NCBI GenBank assembly: GCA_947254025.1 | Contig: CAMYBS010000001.1 | Location: 1-64,000 of the forward strand | Direction: 5' to 3' | Source of the DNA: an uncultured Clostridia bacterium | GTDB lineage: Bacteria; Bacillota; Clostridia; Tissierellales; Peptoniphilaceae | DNA: 64,000 nucleotides | Shown: in pieces, positions 9,789 through 20,691 of the stretch | Layout: the number at the start of each line of letters is the position of its first letter | Position numbering within the stretch: position 1 is the stretch's first letter | The notes under the pieces: generated by a model | Databases searched by the model: none | What the model was told of the DNA's origin: nothing | What the model saw: the letters and a program-made list of their open reading frames with translations, nothing else | Translations under genes and position numbers: made by a program

Positions 9789-12618
9789 AATAATTGTTAG
9801 AGGTGCCAATGAAAACAATTTAAAGAATTTAGATATTGAAATACCGAGAAATAAATTCGTAGTTATAACTGGACTTTCTGGATCTGGCAAGTCTTCGCTT
9901 GCTTTTGACACGATATATGCTGAAGGACAAAGAAGGTACGTAGAGAGTCTTTCCAGCTATGCGAGGATGTTCTTAGGCAATACTACTAAACCAAATGTTG
10001 AGTTTATAAGTGGACTTAGTCCATCCATATCCATAGATCAAAAGACTACAAGCAATAACCCAAGATCAACAGTAGGTACGGTTACTGAAATTTATGATTA
10101 TCTGAGACTTTTATATGCAAGAGTAGGACAGATATATTGTCCTAGTTGTGGCAAGAAGATTACATCACAAACTATTGATCAAATTGCAGATATAATCATG
10201 AGTCATAAAGAAGGACAAAAGATTTATGTATTAGCACCAATCGTTAGAGGACAAAAAGGTCAACATAAAAAAGTTTTAGAACAAATACAAAAAGACGGCT
10301 TTGTGAGATACATCTTAGATGGAGAAATGCACGACATTGCTGATAAGCCTGAGATAGATAAAAACAAAAAGCATGACATAGACATAGTTATAGATAGACT
10401 GGTTATAAAAGATGGCATTTTATCCAGATTAACTGGCTCACTTGAAACAGCAACTCATTATTCTAATGGACTTGTAAAGATAAACTATCTAGATTTGTAT
10501 GAAAAGTCTTATTCTACTAAGTATGCATGCATCGACTGTGGAATATCCTTTGATGAGCTATCAACAAGATTATTTTCATTTAACAGTCCTTTCGGTATGT
10601 GCGAAAGGTGTAATGGACTTGGATATTTTAGAAGTATTGACAAGGATTTAGTTATACCAGATTATTCTTTATCCTTAGAAGAGGGTGTTATAGAGCCATT
10701 TAAGAGTGCGAAAAAAGGCACTTACTATTATAAGATATTTAAGTTTATATTGGATAAATATAATTTTAAAGAAGATGAGCCATTCACTAAAGCACCTAAA
10801 AAGATGATTGACGATATATTAAATGGAACTGATTATAATGTAAAGTTTAAATACCATTCATTGTTTACAAAAACATCAAAAGATTTCAACAAGAAGTGGC
10901 CAGGTGTTTTATCTGTCATGATGGATAGATTAACAAATTCTATGTCTCAAGCAATTAGAGATAACACTGAAGAATATGTAGAAGAAGTTGAATGCCCAGA
11001 GTGTCATGGAGCGAGACTAAAGAATGAAGCACTTGCAGTTAGAGTTGGTGACTTAAACATATATGAATTCACACAGCTTAGCATAAAAGATGAGCTAGAA
11101 TATATAAATAATTTAAAGTTAAATGATACAGAAGCAAAGATTGCTGAACAAATACTTATAGAAATTAAAAAGAGACTTTCATTCTTAATAACTGTTGGTC
11201 TTGACTATTTAAATCTTTCAAGAATGGCTAAGACGCTATCAGGTGGAGAAGCACAAAGAATAAGGCTTGCAACACAGATAGGGTCAGCGCTAGTTGGTGT
11301 TATATATGTTTTGGATGAGCCATCCATAGGTTTACATCAAAGAGATAATTTAAAGCTAATACAGGCACTTAGAGAGCTAACAGATGCAGGAAATACTTTA
11401 CTTGTTGTCGAGCACGACGAAGAGATTATGCATCATTGTGATGAGATTATAGATATTGGACCAGGCGCAGGCATTCACGGCGGAGAGCTTGTTGTTCAAG
11501 GCAATATAAAGAAAGTTATGAAGTGCAAAAAATCAATTACGGGCGATTATTTATCAGGCAGAAAGAAGATTCCTATAAAGGATGAATACAGAAAAAGTAA
11601 TAAAAATAATGTCTTGAAAGTTATAGGAGCTAGCGAAAACAACCTTAAAAATATAGATGTTATAGTACCATTAAGTGAGTTTGTTACTGTTACAGGTGTA
11701 TCTGGCTCTGGAAAATCAACACTTGTAAACGACATTATATATAAATCTCTTGCTCAAAAGATAAACAAATCAAAGTATAAGCCAGGTAAGAGAAAAGCTG
11801 TTGAAGGCATTGATAATATAGATAAGGTTGTAGTAATTGACCAAAGCCCAATAGGTAGAACACCAAGATCAAATCCTGCGACATATACTGGAACATTTGA
11901 TCTAATAAGAGATGTCTTTGCTATGACACAAGAAGCAAAGATGAGAGGTTACCAAAAGGGCAGATTCTCTTTCAATGTGAAAGGCGGTCGCTGCGAAGCT
12001 TGTAAGGGCGATGGAATATTAAAGGTTGAGATGCACTTCCTGCCAGATGTCTATGTACCTTGCGAGGTATGTAAAGGTAAGAGATACAATAGAGAGACTC
12101 TTGAAGTTAAGTTTAAAGATAAAACAATAGCTGATGTACTAGATATGACAGTTGAAGAGGGACTTAAATTTTTTGAAAATCAACCGCGTATAGCAAAGAA
12201 ACTACAAACGCTTTATGATGTAGGACTTGGATATATTAAGATCGGACAAAGTTCAACAGAGCTATCAGGTGGTGAAGCTCAAAGGGTTAAGCTTGCTACA
12301 GAGCTTTCGAAGAAGTCAACTGGTAGAACTATATATATACTTGATGAACCAACAACAGGTCTACATTCACACGACGTTTCTAAATTAATTAAAGTTTTAA
12401 ATACCTTAGTTGACCAAAATAATTCTGTGCTTGTTATAGAGCACAACTTAGATGTAATAAAACAATCTGATTATATAATAGACCTTGGACCAGAAGGCGG
12501 AGATATGGGTGGAACAGTTGTTGCGACTGGGACACCTATCGAAGTTGCTCAAAATGAAAATTCATATACTGGCAAATTCTTGAAAGATATATTTATAAAG
12601 GAAGGAAAGCTAGATTAG
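9778..12618 (+). CDS. uvrA: UvrABC system protein A (DNA-damage sensor ATPase)
   Basis: This 946-aa protein is the damage-recognition ATPase of nucleotide excision repair and has the full usual length. Two ABC modules are visible: Walker [10 protein letters not shown] near the N-terminus and GVSGSGKST in the second half, with signatures [12 protein letters not shown] and [12 protein letters not shown]. Cysteine pairs form zinc modules (CPSC, CIDC, CERC; later CEAC, CEVC). The start is TTG at 9778, inside the end of uvrB, with AAGGAGG ten bases upstream, so translation is coupled to uvrB. Confidence 0.97.
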   Translation: MENKIIVRGANENNLKNLDIEIPRNKFVVITGLSGSGKSSLAFDTIYAEGQRRYVESLSSYARMFLGNTTKPNVEFISGLSPSISIDQKTTSNNPRSTVGTVTEIYDYLRLLYARVGQIYCPSCGKKITSQTIDQIADIIMSHKEGQKIYVLAPIVRGQKGQHKKVLEQIQKDGFVRYILDGEMHDIADKPEIDKNKKHDIDIVIDRLVIKDGILSRLTGSLETATHYSNGLVKINYLDLYEKSYSTKYACIDCGISFDELSTRLFSFNSPFGMCERCNGLGYFRSIDKDLVIPDYSLSLEEGVIEPFKSAKKGTYYYKIFKFILDKYNFKEDEPFTKAPKKMIDDILNGTDYNVKFKYHSLFTKTSKDFNKKWPGVLSVMMDRLTNSMSQAIRDNTEEYVEEVECPECHGARLKNEALAVRVGDLNIYEFTQLSIKDELEYINNLKLNDTEAKIAEQILIEIKKRLSFLITVGLDYLNLSRMAKTLSGGEAQRIRLATQIGSALVGVIYVLDEPSIGLHQRDNLKLIQALRELTDAGNTLLVVEHDEEIMHHCDEIIDIGPGAGIHGGELVVQGNIKKVMKCKKSITGDYLSGRKKIPIKDEYRKSNKNNVLKVIGASENNLKNIDVIVPLSEFVTVTGVSGSGKSTLVNDIIYKSLAQKINKSKYKPGKRKAVEGIDNIDKVVVIDQSPIGRTPRSNPATYTGTFDLIRDVFAMTQEAKMRGYQKGRFSFNVKGGRCEACKGDGILKVEMHFLPDVYVPCEVCKGKRYNRETLEVKFKDKTIADVLDMTVEEGLKFFENQPRIAKKLQTLYDVGLGYIKIGQSSTELSGGEAQRVKLATELSKKSTGRTIYILDEPTTGLHSHDVSKLIKVLNTLVDQNNSVLVIEHNLDVIKQSDYIIDLGPEGGDMGGTVVATGTPIEVAQNENSYTGKFLKDIFIKEGKLD

Positions 12619-12664
12619 ATTAAAACAGAAGACTATGGGGTATATTACTACTACGGAGGTATTT

Positions 12665-13477
12665 ATGAAAAGAAGCTTTCTTAAAAATATAATAATATTC
12701 TTATTAGTTCAAATATTTTTCTTACAACTTGTAAATGTTAAAGCAATATCTAAGCCTGAGCATAGTTTTGTTAAAGATGGAGCAAATATTATCTCACAAG
12801 ATACTGTTGATTATATTAATGAAACTAATGAGAAGATGAAGGACTATGGCAGTCAAGTCGCTGTATTGACGATCGATAGTTTGAACGGTAGAGATATAGA
12901 ATCTCTTTCGAACAAAGTATTTAGAGATTGGGGCATAGGAGACAAGAAAAAGAACAACGGAGTACTTTTACTTGTTAGTTTAAACGACAGGCAAGTAAGA
13001 ATTGAAGTTGGTTATGGTCTTGAAGGTGCAATAAATGATGCTAGAGCCGGTAGAATAATAAGAAATATAATTAGACCAAACTTTCAAAATAAAGATTATG
13101 ATAAAGGAATTAGAGATGCCTTCGATAGTATCATTTATTATATAGGCAAGGAATATAATGTAGTGTTTCAAGATATAGATATTAATAAATTGGAACATGC
13201 GGATGATGATTATATAAGCATACCTATAATAATATTTGCGATAATTATTTTTATACTTTTAACAGCTAGACTCAATAGATATAGATATATCTATGGTAGA
13301 AGAGGTAGAATGTTTAGAAGAAGACGTAGAAACATATTTTTTGATGACAATGATCCATTCGGTGGCTTCTTTGGAGGCTCGGGAGGGTCTGGCGGATTTG
13401 GTGGCTTCGGTGGATCAGGTGGTGGCAGCTTTGGTGGCGGATCATCTGGCGGTGGCGGAGCATCTGGATCTTGGTAA
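12665..13477 (+). CDS. TPM-domain (YgcG-like) membrane protein with Gly-rich tail
   Basis: The 270-aa protein has a signal or anchor segment (residues 5-25) and an external TPM domain (about 30-170; FVKDGANIIS, LLVSLNDRQVRIEVGYGLEG). A membrane segment follows at about 185-205, then an Arg-rich stretch and a Gly/Ser/Phe-rich low-complexity tail. TPM proteins are conserved and often sit next to LemA, as here, but their biochemical role in Firmicutes is unsettled. ATG at 12665 with GGAGGT is chosen over an ATG at 12635 that lacks a site. Confidence 0.88.
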   Translation: MKRSFLKNIIIFLLVQIFFLQLVNVKAISKPEHSFVKDGANIISQDTVDYINETNEKMKDYGSQVAVLTIDSLNGRDIESLSNKVFRDWGIGDKKKNNGVLLLVSLNDRQVRIEVGYGLEGAINDARAGRIIRNIIRPNFQNKDYDKGIRDAFDSIIYYIGKEYNVVFQDIDINKLEHADDDYISIPIIIFAIIIFILLTARLNRYRYIYGRRGRMFRRRRRNIFFDDNDPFGGFFGGSGGSGGFGGFGGSGGGSFGGGSSGGGGASGSW

Positions 13478-13500
13478 AATTTAGATAAAGGAGAATAATT

Positions 13501-14079
13501 ATGGAAGAAAAAAGACAAAGAAGAGGTAGATTTTCACCACTTTTAATTATACTAGGAATAGTAATTGCATTAGGTGGTTTGGTAGCATCTAAGTACAATG
13601 GCTTAGTTAGAAAACAAGAAGATGTTAACAAAACTTGGGCAGAAGTTCAAACTCAATATCAAAGAAGAGCAGACCTTATACCAAACTTAGTTGAAACAGT
13701 AAAGGGTTATGCAAAGCATGAAGAAGAAACACTTGAAAACATTGCTAAGCTTAGAAGCGGATACACAGATGCAAAAACACCTGAAGATTATGAAAAGCTA
13801 GATACAGAACTTGCTAAAAACATTAACATAGTTGTAGAAAATTATCCAGATTTAAAAGCTAATGAAAATTTCTTAAGCTTACAAGATGAATTAGCAGGAA
13901 CTGAAAATAGGATAGCAGTTGCAAGACGTGACTTTAATAACGAAGCAACTGAGTTTAATAAATCAGTTAGGACTTTCCCTAACAATATCTTTGCATCGAT
14001 GCTAGGCTTTGATAAATTTAAAACATTTGAAGCTCAAGCAGGAGCAGAGAACGCACCAAGCGTTGATTTTGGTAAATAA
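13501..14079 (+). CDS. lemA: LemA family protein
   Basis: The 192-aa protein has an N-terminal membrane segment (about residues 13-30) and an external helical domain with the LemA hallmarks VNKTWAEVQTQYQRRADLIPNLV and AVARRDFNN. LemA proteins form helical bundles anchored at the membrane; their function in bacteria is not established. It lies 23 bases after the TPM gene, a common pairing that suggests a joint envelope role. It is the last gene before a terminator. Confidence 0.93.
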   Translation: MEEKRQRRGRFSPLLIILGIVIALGGLVASKYNGLVRKQEDVNKTWAEVQTQYQRRADLIPNLVETVKGYAKHEEETLENIAKLRSGYTDAKTPEDYEKLDTELAKNINIVVENYPDLKANENFLSLQDELAGTENRIAVARRDFNNEATEFNKSVRTFPNNIFASMLGFDKFKTFEAQAGAENAPSVDFGK

Positions 14080-14089
14080 TTTAATTAAA

Positions 14090-14119
14090 AGTCAAACTTT
14101 AATCGTGTTTGGCTTTTTC
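14090..14119 (+). terminator. Intrinsic terminator after lemA
   Basis: An 8-bp stem (14090-14097 with 14107-14114, one G-U pair) is followed by TTTTT. It ends the transcript that runs from ftsE through lemA and precedes the tig promoter. Confidence 0.8.
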
Positions 14120-14142
14120 TTGTGTATTATGTAAAATATTTA

Positions 14143-14171
14143 TTTACTTATAGTGATTTTAGTGATATAAT
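14143..14171 (+). promoter_or_regulatory. Sigma-A-type promoter of tig-clpP-clpX
   Basis: TTTACT (14143-14148) and TATAAT (14166-14171) are separated by 17 bases. The predicted start of transcription lies about 25 bases before the tig GTG. No CtsR-like tandem repeat was noticed around it. Confidence 0.75.
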
Positions 14172-14203
14172 AACAACATAAGTAATTTTAAGGAGTGAAT
14201 TAA

Positions 14204-15493
14204 GTGAAAGTTAATTTTGACAAAAAAGAAAAAAATAAAGTTTACTTCAATGTAGACGTAGATTGGAAAGAATTTGAGCCTAAGATAGACGAGGCTTATA
14301 AGAAGATGAGATCTAAATTCAATATTCCTGGATTTAGAAAAGGCAAAGTGCCTAAGATGATTATTGAACAAAACTATGGTGTTCAAGTGTTTTATGATGA
14401 AGCTATAAACATAATGCTTCAAGACATCTATCCAAAGGCATTAGAAGAACTTGATTTAAAAGTTGTTGATCAACCAGATGTTGATGTAAAAGACTTTAAA
14501 GAAAATGAAAAAATCAATTTCACTTTTGAAGTAGAAGTAGTTCCTGAGTTTGAATTACCGAACTTTGAAGAAATGGAAGTTGAAGACGTTAAAGAAGAAT
14601 TCGATAAAGAAGTAGTAACAAATGAAATCGAAAGATTAAGAAATGAAAATGCTAGATACACTATTGTTGAAGATAGAAAAACTAAAAAAGGCGATATTGT
14701 TAAACTTGATTTCAAAGGATATGTTAATAATGAAGCATTCCAAGGCGGAGAAGCTAAGGATTACGAACTAGAAATTGGTTCTAACTCATTTATTCCAGGA
14801 TTTGAAGATCAATTAATTGATAGAGCTATAGGCGAAGAATTTGATGTAAATGTTAAATTCCCTGAAGAATACCATGCTGAAGATTTAAAAGGCAAAGACG
14901 CTAAGTTTATTTGCAAGATAAATGAGATCAAGGTTAAAGAATTACCTGAACTTGATGATAACTTTGCTTCAGACGTTTCTGAATTTGATACATTAAAAGA
15001 ATTCAAAGCTGACCTTAGAAAGAAATTAAAAGCTCAATTCAATGAAATGGTTGATACTCAAAGAGAAAACAAGGTTCTAGATAAAGTTATCGAAGAAACA
15101 AAATTTGACGTTCCAAACAGAATGATTGAAGATGAAGTTGAAAATGAGCTTAGAAATTTCCAATACAGATTGCAAGCTCAAGGACTTAACTACGATGATT
15201 ACAAGAAATATACTGGCAAAACAGATGACGAGATTAAAGATACATTCAAAGAGCCAGCTGAAAAGAGAGTTAAACTAGGTTTAATACTTGAAAAATATGC
15301 AAAAGACAATAAGATAAAAGCCACTAAGAGAGATTATGACAAAGAATTGGATAAATTAGCAGAAATGTACAAAGCTGAAGACAAAGAAGAATTTAAGAAA
15401 ACAATGAGCGAAGGCTCTTTAGAATTTTTAGATAGAGGCATATTAAACTCAAAATCAATAGACGATATAAAGAAAAAAGTAAAATATATTTAA
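14204..15493 (+). CDS. tig: Trigger factor, ribosome-associated chaperone and prolyl isomerase
   Basis: Trigger factor binds ribosomal protein L23 at the exit tunnel and shields nascent chains. The 429-aa protein has the ribosome-binding loop GFRKGKVP (near residue 45), a central FKBP-type PPIase domain (about 150-240, KKGDIVKLDFKGYVNN) and the helical C-terminal chaperone domain. The start is GTG at 14204 with AAGGAG upstream. It is followed by clpP and clpX, a standard order linking folding and proteolysis. Confidence 0.96.
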   Translation: MKVNFDKKEKNKVYFNVDVDWKEFEPKIDEAYKKMRSKFNIPGFRKGKVPKMIIEQNYGVQVFYDEAINIMLQDIYPKALEELDLKVVDQPDVDVKDFKENEKINFTFEVEVVPEFELPNFEEMEVEDVKEEFDKEVVTNEIERLRNENARYTIVEDRKTKKGDIVKLDFKGYVNNEAFQGGEAKDYELEIGSNSFIPGFEDQLIDRAIGEEFDVNVKFPEEYHAEDLKGKDAKFICKINEIKVKELPELDDNFASDVSEFDTLKEFKADLRKKLKAQFNEMVDTQRENKVLDKVIEETKFDVPNRMIEDEVENELRNFQYRLQAQGLNYDDYKKYTGKTDDEIKDTFKEPAEKRVKLGLILEKYAKDNKIKATKRDYDKELDKLAEMYKAEDKEEFKKTMSEGSLEFLDRGILNSKSIDDIKKKVKYI

Positions 15494-15505
15494 TGAGGTG
15501 ATAAA

Positions 15506-16087
15506 ATGGCATTAATTCCTATGGTTGTAGAACAAAGTTCCAGAGGAGAAAGGTCATATGATATCTACTCAAGGCTTTTAAAAGAAAGAATTATTTTCTT
15601 GTCAGGCGAAATACACAATGAGATGGCTGACCTTATAGTTGCTCAGCTATTATTCCTTGAAGCAGAAGACCCTGATAAAGATATACAAATCTATATAAAT
15701 TCACCAGGAGGCTCAGTGTCAGCTGGATTTGCCATATATGATACAATGCAATATATAAAGCCCGATGTATCAACTATATGCGTTGGCTTAGCAGCATCTA
15801 TGGGTGCATTCTTATTGGCAGCAGGCGCTAAAGGCAAGAGATATGCCTTACCAAACGCTGATATTATGATTCATCAGCCACTTGGTGGAACACAAGGACA
15901 AGCTGAAGATATTCGTATTCAAGCTGAAAAGATTCTTGAAATAAGAAAGAGAATTAATAAGATTTTGTCAGAAAAAACTGGTCAAGATATTGATATTATC
16001 AACAGAGATACTGACAGAGACTATTACTTAAATGCTGAGGAAGCAGTTAAATACGGTCTAATAGATAAAGTTATGGAGAAACATTAA
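15506..16087 (+). CDS. clpP: ATP-dependent Clp protease proteolytic subunit
   Basis: ClpP forms the tetradecameric proteolytic chamber used with Clp ATPases such as ClpX. The 193-aa protein has the catalytic Ser98 in GLAASMGA, His123 in MIHQPLGG and the downstream Asp in [10 protein letters not shown], so it should be active. The start is ATG at 15506 after GAGGTG. It lies 12 bases after tig and three bases before clpX. Confidence 0.97.
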   Translation: MALIPMVVEQSSRGERSYDIYSRLLKERIIFLSGEIHNEMADLIVAQLLFLEAEDPDKDIQIYINSPGGSVSAGFAIYDTMQYIKPDVSTICVGLAASMGAFLLAAGAKGKRYALPNADIMIHQPLGGTQGQAEDIRIQAEKILEIRKRINKILSEKTGQDIDIINRDTDRDYYLNAEEAVKYGLIDKVMEKH

Positions 16088-16090
16088 TAG

Positions 16091-17344
16091 ATGTCTAAAT
16101 ATGATGAAATAAGATGTTCCTTTTGTGGTAAGACTCAAAATGAAGTCAAAAGATTAATTTCTGGACCAAATGTATATATCTGTGATGAATGTATAAACGT
16201 TTGCATGGACATTTTGGAAGAAGATCACTTATTAAATGAAGATACTTTTGATTTTGAAGATATGGTTTTACCAACACCAATGGAGATAAAAAAGTCTTTG
16301 GATGATTATGTTATCGGGCAAGATGACGCTAAGAAGACTTTATCCGTTGCTGTTTATAACCATTACAAGAGAATCACAAAGGATACTGTAGATAAAGATG
16401 TAGAGATAAAGAAAAGTAATATATTACTACTTGGTCCAACAGGAAGCGGTAAAACACTTCTTGCTGAGACATTAGCAAGAATACTTAACGTTCCATTCGC
16501 TATATGCGATGCAACTACTCTTACTGAAGCAGGATACGTTGGAGAAGATGTTGAAAACATCATACTTAAGCTTATTCAAAACGCAAATTATGATATAGAT
16601 AGAGCTGAAAGAGGCATTATCTATGTTGATGAGATTGATAAGATTGCTAAGAAAAGCGAAAACGTTTCCATTACAAGAGATGTTAGTGGTGAAGGCGTTC
16701 AACAAGCGCTTCTAAAAATTTTAGAAGGAACTATTGCCAATGTTCCACCACAAGGCGGAAGAAAGCATCCTCAAGAAGAGTTTATTCAAGTTGATACAAG
16801 CAATATACTTTTTATAGTTGGAGGAGCCTTCCAAGGACTTGACGATATCATTGCCAAGAGAACCAATAAAAAATCTTACGGTTTTGGATCAGAAATTTTT
16901 GATAAATCAAAACAAAAATCTGAAGCTTTAAAACATGTTGAAAGCGAAGATTTAATGAAATTTGGTCTAATCCCAGAGCTTATTGGTAGGCTTCCTGTAA
17001 CTGTCTCACTTAACGAGCTTAAAGAAGATGATTTGGTTAAGATACTTAGGGAACCAAAGAACGCTCTTATTAAGCAATATCAAGAGCTTATAAGGATGGA
17101 CGGCGCTGAACTTGAATTCACTGACGATGCAGTTAGAAGGATAGCTCAAAAAGCTATTGAAATGAAGACTGGTGCAAGAGGACTAAGGAGCATTATCGAA
17201 AAAGTAATGCTTGATATAATGTATGAACTTCCATCTAAAAAGTACAATGGAACTTTAAAAATTGATGCTTCTATTATAGATGGAAAGAAAAAATTAACTT
17301 ATCCAAACGAGGATAAAGGAAAAGAAGAAAAAATTGTTTCATAG
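16091..17344 (+). CDS. clpX: Clp protease ATP-binding subunit ClpX
   Basis: ClpX is the AAA+ unfoldase that feeds proteins to ClpP. The 417-aa protein starts with a C4 zinc-binding domain (CSFCGK, later CDEC), then Walker A GPTGSGKT, Walker [11 protein letters not shown], sensor regions and the C-terminal AAA+ lid. The motif preceding the ClpP-contact loop region is present at [13 protein letters not shown]. The start is ATG three bases after the clpP stop, with GGAG a little far upstream, consistent with coupling. Confidence 0.97.
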   Translation: MSKYDEIRCSFCGKTQNEVKRLISGPNVYICDECINVCMDILEEDHLLNEDTFDFEDMVLPTPMEIKKSLDDYVIGQDDAKKTLSVAVYNHYKRITKDTVDKDVEIKKSNILLLGPTGSGKTLLAETLARILNVPFAICDATTLTEAGYVGEDVENIILKLIQNANYDIDRAERGIIYVDEIDKIAKKSENVSITRDVSGEGVQQALLKILEGTIANVPPQGGRKHPQEEFIQVDTSNILFIVGGAFQGLDDIIAKRTNKKSYGFGSEIFDKSKQKSEALKHVESEDLMKFGLIPELIGRLPVTVSLNELKEDDLVKILREPKNALIKQYQELIRMDGAELEFTDDAVRRIAQKAIEMKTGARGLRSIIEKVMLDIMYELPSKKYNGTLKIDASIIDGKKKLTYPNEDKGKEEKIVS

Positions 17345-17375
17345 ATAAAGCAGACTGCTTATTTAGAAGCTTAAT

Positions 17376-17405
17376 AAGGCCGGACATAATTGTTTCGGCC
17401 TTTTA
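17376..17405 (+). terminator. Hairpin terminator or attenuator between clpX and lon
   Basis: AAGGCCG (17376-17382) pairs with CGGCCTT (17396-17402), followed by a short TTTTATT run. No promoter is obvious before lon, so this may be a partial terminator that lowers lon expression relative to clpPX. Confidence 0.65.
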
Positions 17406-17420
17406 TTAAAGGAGAAAGAT

Positions 17421-19805
17421 ATGGATAATTATGAAGAAATAATCGATAATTTTTCATTTGATGATGACTATGGAGAAGATGGAATCAAGGCTCCAATCGT
17501 TTCTATAGAGAACTTAAATCTAGTTAGTAATAACTTTTACAGTGTAAATTTAGATAATGAAGACTTGGTAAATTCTATTGCTAAAGCATCTAAGACTAAT
17601 GGCATCTTTGCTGTATATCAGCTAAAAGCAAACAGAAAGACTATATCTAGTACTAAGTCTGTCTACGAAATTGGCGTACTTGCTGAGATTGAATCCATAG
17701 TTCCAAATAATAAATATATGAAGATGAACTTCAGAACTCTTTCTAAGGTTTATTTGACTGATGTTTTTAAGAGCGATGGCATTGTTTATGGTCATCTTAT
17801 TAAATTAAATGATGAGAATGACTATTCATTTGACAATCCTGAAAATATTACATATTCTGGAGTTGTTAAAAGTGCTCTTGACAAGTTAAATGCCTTGATT
17901 ATGGAGAATCAATCAAGTAAAGACAGGATAGAGCCAAATACTGTAGATTATAATGTATTTTTGGATAGTATATTCTCAAGACTTGATATTGACAAAAAAA
18001 TTACTCAAGAATATATCAATGCTAACGATAAAAAAGAAAGAACTAAGATAGTTATTGATACTATAAATAAATCCATAGTTACTATAGAAGTATTAAAAAC
18101 ACTGCAAGATAAAACTAAAGATGCTATGGACAAAAATCAAAAAGATTACATCCTTCATGAACAATTAAAAATTATTAAAAATGAACTAAATGCTGATAAA
18201 TCAGGAGCTAAAAATATTTTCGATGTTTATAGAAACGATATCAAAAAGCTAAAAGCTCCAAAAGAAGTTGAGGAAAAGGCTTTCAAGGAGATAGAAAAGC
18301 TCGAGCAAACACCACTTACATCGCCTGATTATCCTTCAACGCTTCAATATATTGAGCTAATTAAGGATCTTCCTTGGAACACTAGAACTAAGGATACAAA
18401 AGATTTAAAACTAGCTAAGGAAATCCTTGACAGAGATCACTATGGCTTAAAAGATGTTAAGGACAGGATACTTGAGTACCTTGCAATACTTAATAATAAG
18501 AAGGCTATAAAGGGATCAATTATATGTTTTGTTGGTCCTCCAGGAGTAGGAAAGACTTCTATTGCTAATTCAATAGCAAATGCTACGAATAGAAATTTTG
18601 TAAGAATGTCACTTGGCGGTATTAAAGATGAAGCAGATATAAGAGGCCATATGAGAACTTATGTTGGATCTATGCCAGGAAGAATAATTTCTTTAATGAA
18701 GAAGGCTAAGTCAAAGAACCCAGTATTTTTATTTGATGAAATTGATAAGATTGGCCAAGACTTTAGAGGAGATCCATCAAGCGCCTTACTAGAAGTGCTT
18801 GACAGCTCGCAAAATAGTGATTTTACTGATAGATACTTAGAGCTTCCTTATGACTTATCAGAAGTTTTATTCATTACAACAGCAAATTCATTAGATACTA
18901 TACCAGAAGCCTTATTAGATAGACTTGAAATTATAAGGATAGAAGGCTATACTGACGAAGAAAAACTTAATATAGCTAAAAAATATCTAGTACCAAAATC
19001 TTTAGAAAATGCTGGACTAAATAAAGATGCAATAAAATTTGAAGATGAAGCACTTTATAGACTTATCGATAATTACACAAGAGAGTCTGGTGTGAGAGAG
19101 CTTGAAAGAAAAGTTCAATCTATAATTAGAAAATTAGTTTATAAAAAATATATGGAAGATGATTTAATCAAAAAAGTTGATGTAAAAACTGTTGATAAAT
19201 TATTAGAAGGACCAATATTTGAATATAACTTAGTTGACAAACAAGATAGTGTTGGTAAAGCTGTGGGTCTTGCTTGGACTAGGGTAGGTGGCGATACCAT
19301 AAACGTAGAGGCGCAATTAATGCCAGGCGATGGCAAATTAAATATTACAGGTAATCTTGGAAAAGTTATGCAAGAATCTTGTCAATTAGCCATTAGCTAC
19401 TTAAAGGCAAATTATGAATATTATAATATTGACAAGAAAAAGTTTAAAGACTTTGATATACATGTTCACGTTCCAGAAGGAGCCATACCAAAGGATGGCC
19501 CAAGCGCTGGTATAACAATAACTACAGCGATATTATCTGCGCTTACAGATCAAAAGATTAACAGATACTTTGCAATGACAGGCGAAATTACACTTTTAGG
19601 AAACGTACTTGCAATTGGTGGGCTAAAAGAAAAGGCTCTTGCAGCTAAGAGAATGAAGATAAAGGACCTTATACTTCCAATGGAAAATAAAAAGGACTTT
19701 GAAAAACTTCCAAAAAATATTAAAGAAAGCTTAAATGTACACTACGTTAATAATTTTAAAGAGCTTAGTAAAATTATATTTATAGATGGTGATAAAGATG
19801 CTTAA
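17421..19805 (+). CDS. lon: ATP-dependent protease La (LonA)
   Basis: This 794-aa soluble AAA+ protease degrades misfolded and regulatory proteins. The order is an N-terminal substrate domain (with an acidic extension in the first 25 residues), coiled coil, AAA+ module with Walker A GPPGVGKTS, and a protease domain with the catalytic Ser in PKDGPSAG and Lys in GGLKEKALAAKR. It has a good AAAGGAG site. Its last eight bases overlap the start of engB, so the two genes are coupled. Confidence 0.96.
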   Translation: MDNYEEIIDNFSFDDDYGEDGIKAPIVSIENLNLVSNNFYSVNLDNEDLVNSIAKASKTNGIFAVYQLKANRKTISSTKSVYEIGVLAEIESIVPNNKYMKMNFRTLSKVYLTDVFKSDGIVYGHLIKLNDENDYSFDNPENITYSGVVKSALDKLNALIMENQSSKDRIEPNTVDYNVFLDSIFSRLDIDKKITQEYINANDKKERTKIVIDTINKSIVTIEVLKTLQDKTKDAMDKNQKDYILHEQLKIIKNELNADKSGAKNIFDVYRNDIKKLKAPKEVEEKAFKEIEKLEQTPLTSPDYPSTLQYIELIKDLPWNTRTKDTKDLKLAKEILDRDHYGLKDVKDRILEYLAILNNKKAIKGSIICFVGPPGVGKTSIANSIANATNRNFVRMSLGGIKDEADIRGHMRTYVGSMPGRIISLMKKAKSKNPVFLFDEIDKIGQDFRGDPSSALLEVLDSSQNSDFTDRYLELPYDLSEVLFITTANSLDTIPEALLDRLEIIRIEGYTDEEKLNIAKKYLVPKSLENAGLNKDAIKFEDEALYRLIDNYTRESGVRELERKVQSIIRKLVYKKYMEDDLIKKVDVKTVDKLLEGPIFEYNLVDKQDSVGKAVGLAWTRVGGDTINVEAQLMPGDGKLNITGNLGKVMQESCQLAISYLKANYEYYNIDKKKFKDFDIHVHVPEGAIPKDGPSAGITITTAILSALTDQKINRYFAMTGEITLLGNVLAIGGLKEKALAAKRMKIKDLILPMENKKDFEKLPKNIKESLNVHYVNNFKELSKIIFIDGDKDA

Positions 19806-20382
19806 GATTAATGAACCATTCCTAGAGAGGATGGCTGTTGATGAGAAAAGTTATCCAAAAGATGGACTTAAAGAAATCGTTTTAGTTGGCAGAAGTAATG
19901 TTGGAAAGAGCTCATTTATAAATGCACTTACTAACAGAAAAAAACTTGCATATACATCATCTTCACCAGGAAAGACTAGAACAATAAACTTTTATAATAT
20001 TGATAATATGTTTAGAATTGTTGACCTTCCAGGCTATGGTTATGCTAAGATATCGATGAGCGAAAGAGAAAAGTGGAAGAAAATTATCGAAGAGTACCTT
20101 GTTAAATCACAAAATATTGCTTTAATCTGTCAAATAATTGATGTTAGGCATGAGCCAACAAAATTAGACTTGATGATGTATGATTATATTCAATCAACAG
20201 GTACTGATTATCTCATCATTGCTAATAAGCTTGATAAACTAAAATCATCACAGATATTAAAACAAATTAGCATTATTAAGAAATCTTTAATTAATCTTGA
20301 AAAGGATAGCTTAATACCATTCTCCTCGCAAGATAAAAGGGGAGTAAAAGAAGTTCTAAATAAATTTGAGGAAATAATCTAA
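19798..20382 (+). CDS. engB: Ribosome biogenesis GTP-binding protein EngB/YsxC
   Basis: This small essential GTPase takes part in assembly of the large ribosomal subunit. The 194-aa protein has G1 GRSNVGKSS, G3 DLPGYG and G4 NKLDK. The ATG at 19798 is chosen because GGTGA lies just upstream and the N-terminus then reads MLKINEPFLERM; an ATG at 19786 is in frame but lacks a site. lon-engB order is common in Firmicutes. Two terminators follow. Confidence 0.95.
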   Translation: MLKINEPFLERMAVDEKSYPKDGLKEIVLVGRSNVGKSSFINALTNRKKLAYTSSSPGKTRTINFYNIDNMFRIVDLPGYGYAKISMSEREKWKKIIEEYLVKSQNIALICQIIDVRHEPTKLDLMMYDYIQSTGTDYLIIANKLDKLKSSQILKQISIIKKSLINLEKDSLIPFSSQDKRGVKEVLNKFEEII

Positions 20383-20387
20383 TAATT

Positions 20388-20414
20388 AAGGCGATCGTAT
20401 TGATCGTCTTTATT
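20388..20414 (+). terminator. Terminator after engB
   Basis: AAGGCGATC (20388-20396) pairs with GATCGTCTT (20402-20410) with one G-U, followed by a weak T-rich tract. It is backed up by the bidirectional hairpin at 20423-20454. Confidence 0.6.
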
Positions 20415-20422
20415 TATAACGC

Positions 20423-20454
20423 AAAAAGGTCAAGCAATAATGCCTGACCTTTTT
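20423..20454. terminator. Bidirectional terminator between engB and rubredoxin
   Basis: A 10-bp perfect stem (20423-20432 with 20445-20454) is flanked by A5 on the left and T5 on the right, so it can end transcription from engB on the plus strand and from the rubredoxin gene on the minus strand. Confidence 0.85.
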
Positions 20455-20508
20455 ATGTACTAGGTACATATTGATAAAAACCGAATCGTTTCAGCTTTTA
20501 AATTTTAG

Positions 20509-20667
20509 TTACATTTTAGTAAACATGTCTTTACCAACACCGCAAACTGGGCATACCCAATCATCAGGGATGTCTTCGAAAGCTGTTCCTGGAGCTATAC
20601 CTCCGTCTGGATCACCTATTTCAGGATCATAAACGTAACCGCATGCATCGCATTCGTATTTGTCCAT
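20509..20667 (-). CDS. rub: Rubredoxin
   Basis: The 52-aa protein reads as a textbook rubredoxin: two CxxC-type motifs, CDACGY near the start and CPVCGVGK near the end, with [12 protein letters not shown] and [11 protein letters not shown] between them. The four cysteines bind one iron, which transfers single electrons, typically in oxygen or peroxide detoxification of anaerobes. The start is ATG at 20665-20667 with AAGGAGGT upstream. It stands alone, convergent with engB and divergent from the RsbW-like gene, with no rubrerythrin or reductase beside it. Confidence 0.96.
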   Translation of the reverse strand: MDKYECDACGYVYDPEIGDPDGGIAPGTAFEDIPDDWVCPVCGVGKDMFTKM

Positions 20668-20691
20668 AATGCTACCTCCTTCCTTTCGAGA

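Noticed and set aside
13291..13631. Overlapping long open frames on both strands around the Gly-rich tail, one very proline-rich
   Set aside because: Proline-rich and Ala/Val-rich frames are expected shadows of glycine-repeat coding sequence; none has a credible start site.
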